NCBI GenBank assembly: GCA_949987705.1
Contig: OX465281.1
Location: 239,651,143 to 239,715,142 of the forward strand
Length of the DNA stretch: 64,000 nucleotides
Origin: Thereva unica
Lineage: Eukaryota; Arthropoda; Insecta; Diptera; Therevidae
Reading direction: 5' to 3'
Each line of letters opens with the position of its first letter. Within the stretch, counting starts at the first letter, position 1. The translations under genes and the position numbers were made by a program. Of the stretch, positions 53,383 to 61,715 are shown in pieces. The notes under the pieces are model-generated. The model searched no databases and had not been told where the DNA came from. It saw only the letters and a list, made by a program, of their open reading frames with translations.

Positions 53383-55558
53383 CTAGATTTATTATCCTTT
53401 CAAAATATCTTCATATCTTCTCAATAATTCAAATTATCTATAAATGAAACCCACCGGGGTCTAAGTACTCCCTAATAATCCTGCTAACCTAATTCTGTCG
53501 CTAAATTTTTCCACCAAAAATAAAAACACCTAAATTTCTAATGTAAACATAGTATTTCAAGATCATTCATCATAATTCAGGATAATTTTATGCAAAAAAA
53601 AAATACAAAATATCTAAAAATGAACACAAAATGTACTAACAAAAATGACTAAAAAAAAACAAATATTATTATTTTTTTTCTTCATCTTGTGTTTACAATT
53701 CATTCATCAGTTCGACAACCTAGAAAATTTTTACCCGAAATGAACCCAAATAAAATGTTGAACAACAAAAATATGTTTTAAAAACACACACTATAAATAC
53801 ACGTTTTACGAATTGATATTTTTGATGCCATAAAAATAAAATTTCTAATTTAAAATCAAAATAATTCTAAGTTTAGAGGATACGAAAAGGAAAACGTTCA
53901 ATTCTATTTATTCCTGCGTGTTTCTCGAGTACAACTTGGTGTATAAGATGAGAAAATGCCGCCGCCTGATGTGATGAAAAAGTTTTGGTGAAACAGTGAT
54001 GAAACAAACCACACAGTGTGCGAAGAAGTTGGTGTGTTTTTGTGATCAGTTGTGATTATTTCATTCGGTTGTTCGGGAGGCTTATAAGTTTAAATAATAT
54101 TAAATATGATTAAATATAAATATAATATTAAAAATATATTTTTAATTTTATTTTTTTTTAGTTTTTTTAAAAAGAAATTTTGAATAAAAGATTTTATTTT
54201 AATTTTTTTTTTTTTTAAACATAATATTAGTGCTTTTTTACCTGTGTTTTTTGTTTTATTTTCCTAATTAAAAAACTACGAAAATTCCGTCGGCAAATTC
54301 ACTTTAGAGTTTTCCGATTTTTAAAATTGTCCATTTTACCAATCATTTTACAAAGCGGGGAAACATATCACTTTTTTTGGGTTAAAATAAATTGTTCAAT
54401 AAAAATTTTTAAACCCCGAAAAAAACCAAAAATCGCGTAAATAAATTTCAAAAATCCAAAAAAACCAAACAATAATTAAAATTTCATCACTTTACACCTG
54501 ACGGGAAAACAAAAACGAAAAATAAAAATAAAACTAAAATATATTTTTTTTTTAATATAAAAAAGTCAATGAATTTCTGTTATTTTTGGATTTATTTCGG
54601 ATCCTCTTTTAGATCTTTAGTCCAAAATTATCCTTTTATTTATGTTTATAAGTAATAACGTTAGGTTTAGTGTTATATTTTTGAATTTTCTAAAAAAAAC
54701 CTCCCAACTAAAGCCTTTCACAGATATAAGAGGGGTACACTCCGACTGATTTGAAGTTTTTCTCGCCGCGATTTTGTGCTAAATTAAGAACACACAATCG
54801 TGAAAAACCGTCGTCCAGATCGATGTGGTAGTGGTAATCATGATCAATTTTCAAATGTAGTTGTATGCTGGGATCTTATTGGATATCTCAAAACGAGGAG
54901 CTTTAATATATACTTATGTGAATTTTCTTATGTAAAAAATTTTTCATTTACATAATGTAAAACGAAAAACTGGTTTTTGGGGGGTCGGTGCTACTGCTGG
55001 CTGTGGGGATGCTGAGGATCCTGATCGATGCTTTCAATATATACAGACATTCACTAGATGGTGCTTGTGTGTTTGAAAATGAAAAAGTATAATACAAAAC
55101 AAAAATCATTGTATACTTGGTCTACACCTTATACTACACTGTGTTTTTCCTTTTATTGTTTCATCACGTTGTTGTTCAGTTTTCTACTGAAAATTTCCGG
55201 CTGCAATTTGAGACATGACTATTATGGAAAATTTGCTACATAATTCCACTAAATACAAAAACTACAAAAAATCCTAACAAATATTTTAATAAAAATTATT
55301 TATCAATACAAGATCGCGCAATTTTTTGAATATATCACAATATTACAAACTTCCGATCGACCCCAACCGATCGAATACAACTCCGCGAACTTTTCAACTC
55401 AGCCCATTGCCAGTCATTGCGGAATTGTGTTGATGTTGAACAAATAAATATTTTTATGTTTATCGTTGAGGCACACAAAAATAAATAAACAAAAGCAGCT
55501 TTTACGTCTTATCTTTAATATCCAAAAAAAATACTTTCATATATGAATCCTACGCGAT
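53383..55558. other. Unassigned, very AT-rich DNA
   Basis: Low-complexity A/T runs dominate (53600-54700). A slightly G+C-richer patch at 53880-54080 and another at 54710-54900 show no coding motif. This could be host intron or intergenic DNA. Confidence 0.4.
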
Positions 55559-55861
55559 TGTGAATGAGGAATATGCAGTTTTTCACCATTGGCGGTTTTG
55601 TAACCACCCAAAATGTAGTAAATATTTAATGGTATATTTTATGGTCGATAGTCGATTGTATGAAATCATAAAATTAGGATTATTTTTAAATTTGCAGTGT
55701 GATACGATCATCCTTCTATGGGAGATCTCCGAACATGATCGGATCTTAGGTTCGCCCCAAGATTTCCAATTTCTTTTTAGGTTTTTTTCCCCCGTGTGAG
55801 GTATTAGGTCCAAAGGTACTGCGGCTATTAAGTTGGCCTATTGTACTACAACCCCTACACC
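55559..55861 (-). other. Probable 3' UTR and flank of the I/LOA-type element
   Basis: Downstream (minus strand) of the RNase H frame, AATAGGCCAACTTAATAGCCG and the following sequence resemble a short 3' UTR to about 55780. No poly(A) or tandem tail is obvious. Confidence 0.35.
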
Positions 55862-56717
55862 TCATATTTGTAGGCCAGACCGACTGAACAAGTTCAGCAG
55901 TCTGCCTAGTGGTTTGTCGCTTAGACTTGAGTGTTCGAGCAGGGACTTCTCGAACAAAGAGACCCTGCTCCTCGCTATTGCAGGGCACTCACAGAGAACA
56001 CTCAGGCACTCTAGGCAAAGCCTACATGTAGGGTCCTCCGCCCTTCCTATCTTCCATAAGTGGTAATTTAGGGCACAGTGTCCGGTAATTAAGCCAACAA
56101 GTGTCCTAACATCACTTCTACTGCGCCGTAATAATTCCTTGGCCGTCTTAGGGGGCGGCACTGGAAGGAACCGCTTGGAGTTGGCCAGTCCAGGCGCGGA
56201 CCTCCAGCATTCAATATGTTTCATCAAAGTCCGATCGGCCAGGGCCCTTTGCAGCAAGCTGGACGGTGCCCCAATAGCCGGCTCTGGACCAATGAATTCT
56301 AAATCAGAGCCCTGTTTAGCTAGGGCATCCACACTTTCATTGCCTTCGAAGCCCCGGTGACCCGGGACCCAGACAAGTGTAATTTGATTGAGAACGCCCA
56401 ACTCATGAAGAGCACGTTGGCAGTCCCAAACTAATTTCGACTTGGTCCTACGGGACCTTATCGCTCTAATTGCCGCTTGGCTATCAGAGAAGAGAAAAAT
56501 CCGTTTATTTTGGTAGGCCCTTCTTAAGTTCTCATGAGTGCATGCCAGAATAGCGTACACCTCTGCTTGAAAGACCTATAGTCTTGCTGAATCTGGGACT
56601 TTCCAGAGTGCCTAGACCTATAGCCTTGCTGAATCTGGGACTTTCACTCCAGATTCCGGCGCCTACACCTGTCTCCGTTTTAGAGCCATCCGTGTACCAT
56701 ACTAGCCCGCCCGGCAA
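55862..56717 (-). pseudogene. RNase H and C-terminal zinc knuckle of an I/LOA-type element
   Basis: From 56717 downwards the frame encodes LVWYTDGSKT (first catalytic Asp). After a frame change near 56565 it runs open to 55862 with AEVYAILA (catalytic Glu), FLFSDSQAAIRAI (Asp), LVWVPGHRGFEGNESVDALAKQG (final Asp) and a Cys-rich end, CRLCLEC and CECPAIARSR. RNase H removes RNA from the RNA-DNA hybrid during reverse transcription. A 42-bp tandem duplication (56573-56656), which repeats ESPRFSK in the protein, lies next to the frame break. A stop at about 56720 separates it from the RT. Confidence 0.9.
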
Positions 56718-56720
56718 AAC

Positions 56721-58829
56721 TTACGGAAAAGTCCAGGTAAGCCTTTCCTGTATATGTACAGAAGGTTGCTTAAATTTTGAGATTTTATAGGGCATGCCGT
56801 CCGATAGCATCTCCGCTTCCGGAATCTCTTCTATGATGTTGATTATTATAGAATGTCCTCGCTCAAGACCAGCGCCCAAGTGACCATTCGCTTTCAGCCG
56901 CAGCGCCGCGTTTATGGCGGACTTCTCTACCTCAAGGTGGAGGGGTACCAAATTGAGGAGAGTCTCCAGCGCTGCCGTTGGGGAAGTGCGGATGGCCCCA
57001 GTGATGGAGAGGCAAGCCATTCTTTGGAATTTTGCTTAAAATGGTTATGGAGCCCTTAAGCTTCGTTCTGTGCCACCAAACTAAAGCTCCATAAGTTACC
57101 ATGGGTCTTATGATGATGGTGTATATCCAATACATGGTTTTCGGTTGCAAACCCCAGGTGGAACCACAAGCTCTGCGGCAAGCCCACAGGGATCTGCGCG
57201 TTCTACACATCAGAGTGTCCAAATGCTGTTTCCAGTTGAGCTTGGCATCTAGCGTCACTCCTAAATATTTGGCTTGTTGTGAAAAGCCTATAGTTCTGCC
57301 CGCGAATGTAGGTTCCCCAATTCCCGGTAGTGATCGTTTCCTGGTGAAAGAAACTAGAATCGTTTTGTCGGGATTGACTTTTAGACCTACGCTCTCGCAC
57401 CAGCTAGAGACCAGATCAAGTGCCTGCTGCAGGCGCCTTGACATGGCGCCTTCAGATTCACCTGTAATTACTATGACGACATCGTCAGCGTAACCTTGGG
57501 CGAAAATGTTTCGACCGTTGAGCAGCTCGAGGAGTTCATCTAAAACAAAGCACCAGAGAAGTGGAGATAAAATTCCTCCCTGCGGACAGCCTCTTGATGA
57601 CAGCGGACAGCCTCAACATGAGAAACAATTAGTTTGCGAGTTCTCAGCATAGAGTCAATCCAGTTGCACAAAGTGCTACTTAGACTGTGTCTACTTAGAG
57701 CCCTAGCTATAGTATCAAAGGATGTGTTGTCAAAGGCTCCCTCGATATCGAGGAAGGTCGTCAGCCCAACTCCTTTGTTTAGAGCTGCATGTTCAAGCCT
57801 GAGCACCAGATTGTGCAGTGCTGTCTCAGTAGACTTGCCCGCCTGGTACGCATGCTGATAGGAGCTTAGTGGTTGGCTTTGAAGATAAGTTTCCCTTATC
57901 GCCCGGTCGGCAATTTTCTAAATTGTCTTCAAGGCAAAAGACGAGAGACTTATCGGCCTGAAAGATTTAGTCCAGGTGTAATCCGAACGCCCTGGCTTAG
58001 GTATAAATGTTATGTTGACGTTCCTCCAGACGGATGGGATGTAGCCATGTGCGAAGGAAGCCCTAAATAATTTGCATAATAAGGGAGTGACTAGGTCGCA
58101 GCCCTCCTGTAGCAGAATGGGATAGATTCCGTCTGCTCCAGGGGACTTGTATGGTTTGAACGATCTAATCGCCTCCCTAATAGCTTCATGGTTGAACAAG
58201 GTATTTGCTTCTGTCCATGCGGCTTTGGACACTTTAGAAAGTTGGCCTGTTCGCTGCCCAGCAGAAGTTGTGTTCTCTTTTGAGTAAATGGTTGTGCCTG
58301 GGAAATGTGCCTGGAGCAATATTATCAAGGTTTCTTCCCTAGACTGTGTGAAAGAGCCATCGGTTCTCCTGATGGATCCAAGAACTACCGACAAGCCCTT
58401 TGATAAAGCTTTATAGATTTTTGCTGAGTCTCGAATGTCTTCGACACTCTTGCAGAAATTCCTCCAGCTATTTCTTTTTGCTCGTCTGATCGCCCTGTTA
58501 TAGCTGGTTAGCGAGCTTTTATAACTCTCCCAGTTGCCGCTCTTCTTAGCTGCGTTGAACAGTTTCCTCGTAGCGGATCTTAACTTGGAGAGCTCGTTAT
58601 TCCACCATGAAGTTTTCCTATTACGCGTCCTCATCAGAACAGGGCAGTTATTGTTGTAAGCAGCAGTAACCGCCTCCGTAAAGAAGTCCGCGGATAGTTC
58701 TACATCCATCGTAGATTTGATTGAGTGCATGGAACCCTTCAATATGCTACTGAGTTCGGCCCGAAAGTCTGTCCAGTTCGTATATCTAGGATTCTTGTAT
58801 GTACTCACATTTTCCAAAGACTCACTCAC
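56721..58829 (-). pseudogene. RT of an I/LOA-type non-LTR element
   Basis: Same element, upstream part. 58829-57918 carries the linker and RT fingers (KTSWWNNELSKLR, YKSPGADGIYP, ITFIPKPGRSDYTW). A TAG at about 57918 interrupts the frame, which then continues to about 57610 with TTFLDIEGAFDNTS (first catalytic Asp) and NWIDSMLRTRKL. A frame change leads to CPQGGILSPLLW and GYADDVVIVI (catalytic YADD, near 57490), then VGLKVNPDKT and YLGVTLDAKLNW. A 1-bp indel near 57028 precedes SITGAIRTSPTAALE. There is no endonuclease domain, so the copy is 5'-truncated near 58840. The clade is inferred from RNase H plus the PQGGILSPLLW wording. Confidence 0.9.
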
Positions 58830-58840
58830 CGAGTATTACA

Positions 58841-59090
58841 CGCGACCTGCATTATTTTCGGCGATATCGTTTGTTCCAAAATAAGCTTCATTATATTTTC
58901 TTAAAGCATGCTCCAACGTGGTCAGCTATCACTGGTAATATTCCCGGACTGATGGAAGTTCAATCATAATCTTCAATACGTGGCCATTTGTTAACAGCTT
59001 TGAATTTTGGGAAAGGCTAACATGATCGGCCTAAGTCCCTTCCAAGGCTATTAAGATCACCCGAAAACCGCAGCTGTAACGTTAACAAGG
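58841..59090. other. Short unassigned spacer
   Basis: Nothing recognisable between the I/LOA-type element and the SINE. Confidence 0.3.
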
Positions 59091-59500
59091 AGTCCTCGGT
59101 GGCCTAGGGGTAAGGCGCCTGACTACTATCCCAGAGGTCCCGGGTTCGAATCCCGGCCAGCCCCACGGTCCTTCGCCTTTTCCACTTTTCCACCCACATA
59201 ACTTTCCTTCTTTCTTCTCCCCTCTTTACATTCCTGATTCCTCCTGTCATAGCCTTCGCTAGTCCTTCCCCGCTCCACCAAGCGCATGACATCGGTTGGC
59301 CGATGAGATTCAACTCGCTTCAGGAGGCATAACACTCCAGCGAGTTGTTTCTCAAATGCCCCGATGCCAGAGTCGCGAAATGGTTGGAAGTAGGTGGAAT
59401 AAAAATACATATATCCGCGGCTAGGTTGTGGCAGCTCCTTCCTACTTCTCTCTCTCTACTTCTCATCTTCCGGCTAGAGCTGCTGTTCGACATTCTATAG
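59091..59500 (+). mobile_element. tRNA-derived SINE
   Basis: The A box (GGTGGCCTAGGGGTAAGGC, 59098-59116) and B box (GGGTTCGAATCCC, 59142-59154) are well kept and spaced as in a tRNA. The T stem-loop CCGGG-TTCGAAT-CCCGG folds perfectly. The body that follows (TTTTCCACTTTTCCACCCAC, TTCTTTCTTCTCCCC) is shared with the diverged copy at 12022. The acceptor and anticodon stems do not pair well, so this is not a tRNA gene. The 3' end is uncertain; a short hairpin, CTGTTCGACA and complement (59482-59524), lies near it. Confidence 0.8.
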
Positions 59501-59829
59501 GAAAAAATAGATTGTCGAACAGTAAAAAGGGGGCTTTCCCTAAGTCTCTAGTCTATCACAAAAAAACGAAAACGGATAAACTTCAGAAAAATCTTTTTCA
59601 TTAAATGTTCATAATCGGTACAGAACTCGAGCTGCACGGAAAATAGCCGATACCATGGTTCCAAGTTTCGCTTAGGCGGGCACTTCGGCAGATTGGCGGA
59701 ATGTACTTGTTTCAGAACACATAACACTAAAACGAGGCTATCTCCTGCACCGAGGGACGCCCTTCATTTAGAAAGGAGTAGTTATAAATTATAGGACCAC
59801 GTCTCCTACAAAAGTCTTGACTTCGTATT

Positions 59830-60080
59830 TACTAAAGAACCAGGTTGTTGTTAGCACACAGGTACAGTTGATCTCATCAGCATAAATCAAGATTGTACAG
59901 TGTCTTAGCAAAGGATAATAATGAAGACGATATGGCCAAGATGACTACCTTGAGGGACACCAGATGACGCTTCTATGGTCGCAGATTTGGATCCGCACAA
60001 GATATGAGTTTTTACCTTCATCGTCAAGAGGGCTTATCATTTGAGAGCGACAATCTCAATGTCAAGGTAGTTAGATAAAC
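59830..60080 (-). pseudogene. RT fragment, family K
   Basis: The minus strand encodes SSGVPQGSHLG (about 59960), and ILIYADEIN (about 59878), in the place of the catalytic YADD with the second Asp changed to Glu. Wording and order match the pseudogene at 20350-21390. Frame changes separate the motifs. Confidence 0.7.
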
Positions 60081-60229
60081 TAGAAAGCGGAATTGGGTTA
60101 CAATTTAGATAGCTACTGCAAGCAAGAATTACGCTATCCCCACTAGCTCTCGAGTCAATGTGACGGTTCCTTCAAAAGACTTGGTAGGGGGAATCAAAAA
60201 GTTCAAATCAAATGTTAGAACACACTGCT

Positions 60230-60490
60230 CGTGCCACCAAGAAACATACAGTTCCCATACATGACTTTTCACTGTCGGTTGATGATACTGACCGGTTTAA
60301 ATACTCTTGCCATTAATAAAGGTCACTGTTCTGACAATCTGCCACCCAGTTTCTTGCAGTCCTGCTGCTCACTAGCCCTGCCAACTCTGGAATATCTATA
60401 CCCTATCTGGGATCCCATATTTCAGGTAAACAGCAACAGGATTGTATCTGCACCCTACATGCAGAAAATTACTTATACTCTACCCTAGAC
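60230..60490 (+). pseudogene. RT fragment, family K, internally deleted
   Basis: The open frame 60231-60488 joins NKGHCSDNLPPSFLQSC, an early RT segment, directly to LPTLEYLYPIWDPIFQVNSNRI, a late segment. These correspond to about 62800-62850 and 63825-63890 of the open frame at 61716. Nearly 1 kb, including both catalytic motifs, is missing between them. Confidence 0.75.
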
Positions 60491-61120
60491 GTTCTAAACG
60501 GAATCCCTATTGTACACAGTTTCTGTCGGATAAGATAAAATTTAATGGCAAGACTCAACATGTAAGATATGCGAAACCGTTTAGGGAATACGCTCATCGC
60601 AGAGAGTATGCAAAGAACGAGCCCGTTAGTAGATACTGTACGATCTTCAACAGTCATGAATCATAGTCCCCATCGTGCCTTGTCAAATAAGGTACTATGT
60701 TTTAAGGGTAAGTTTTATGGTCGGTTTCCATTATTACATTTAAAGCGACATACAAAAGGCTTCGCACAGCTAGCACAACAACACGAATGGCAATGAAGAG
60801 TGAGTTAAAGAGAAGGCAGCAAGAAACGGTATCCACTGATGTTGTCACTCACAACCAAGTGGAACACATCTTGATAGGTAGTACGAACTGAGATCGAAAG
60901 AGCCTTAAAAATAATACTGTCGACTTTATAAAACGATTCCCCAACTAAGCACTAACTAGGTTCAATGCTGCTTGACCTCCGTAATTAACGCAAAAATTAC
61001 ATGGGGCTAGTTTAGATTGGTGGGACTATATCTTTGATATCTAAATACTCGTTCAAATCACCTTAAATGTTGCTTAGTGCATGAATAGTTGAGTTGGGAA
61101 AGAAAACATACAATAAACGC
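60491..61120. other. Unassigned DNA
   Basis: Short frames only; nothing recognisable. Confidence 0.35.
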
Positions 61121-61122
61121 TA

Positions 61123-61213
61123 TATCCAGTTGGGTTGCACCAAGTAGATATTATTAAAATACCAACTGATTCCCGAGAGAATAAATCTAATGATGCGTTT
61201 GACTCCAACTGGA
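61123..61213. repeat. Short inverted repeat
   Basis: TATATCCAGTTGG (61123) and CCAACTGGATAT (61204-61215 region) are complementary and about 90 bp apart. It could be a very small MITE or chance. Confidence 0.35.
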
Positions 61214-61365
61214 TATGGATAGATTTCGTATTTTCTACGATGACCCTCTTATTGAAATCTCTTGCATAGTCGAAATAATTGAAATCAACATCATTTTTCT
61301 CTTACTTTGGTTAATTTCGCGGTCAGGAGGGCACTCCAGCGTCTATGAGTTGACGGAGTCAACTT

Positions 61366-61690
61366 TATTGATCAGCTGCCGCAGGGGGAGTCTGGGTGCA
61401 ACACGGTGGCCTATGTTGGTGATATTGTTCTGGTGCTGACCGACATCTTAACAATAAGAGATATAATGCAAGGAGCATTGGATACTCTAGTTCATTGGGC
61501 TACTACAACGGGGCTAGCTCTAGGCGTTTACCCAGCTAAGACTGAAGTAGTGCTTTTTACAAGAAAGCATAGACTTCGGCCTTTCATCGAATATAACTCC
61601 TTTATTCCGAATGGGACTGGAAAACTCTCCCTAGCGTGAGTAGACAGTGTTGAAAGAAAGGTCATCGGTGTCGACACGATCCATCCTTCC
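61366..61690 (+). pseudogene. RT remnant, R1/LOA-like
   Basis: The plus strand encodes LPQGESGCNTVAYVGDIV (61375-61427) and, continuing, LDTLVHWATTTGLALGVYPAKTEVVLFTRKH. The PQG box is joined to the catalytic box with about 35-40 residues missing, and the box itself reads YVGD instead of YADD, so the first Asp of the pair is lost. Shares PAKTE-VVLFTRK with the minus-strand fragment at 8290. Ends just before the family-K frame. Confidence 0.75.
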
Positions 61691-61715
61691 ACAATCGATC
61701 GTTTGAGTCCCTGAT

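Noticed and set aside
57101..57493. 130-codon plus-strand frame
   Set aside because: It is antisense to the I/LOA-type RT region and has no independent similarity.
59091..59165. Functional tRNA gene
   Set aside because: A and B boxes and the T arm are good, but acceptor and anticodon stems do not pair, and a diverged second copy shares sequence beyond the tRNA part. It is a SINE.
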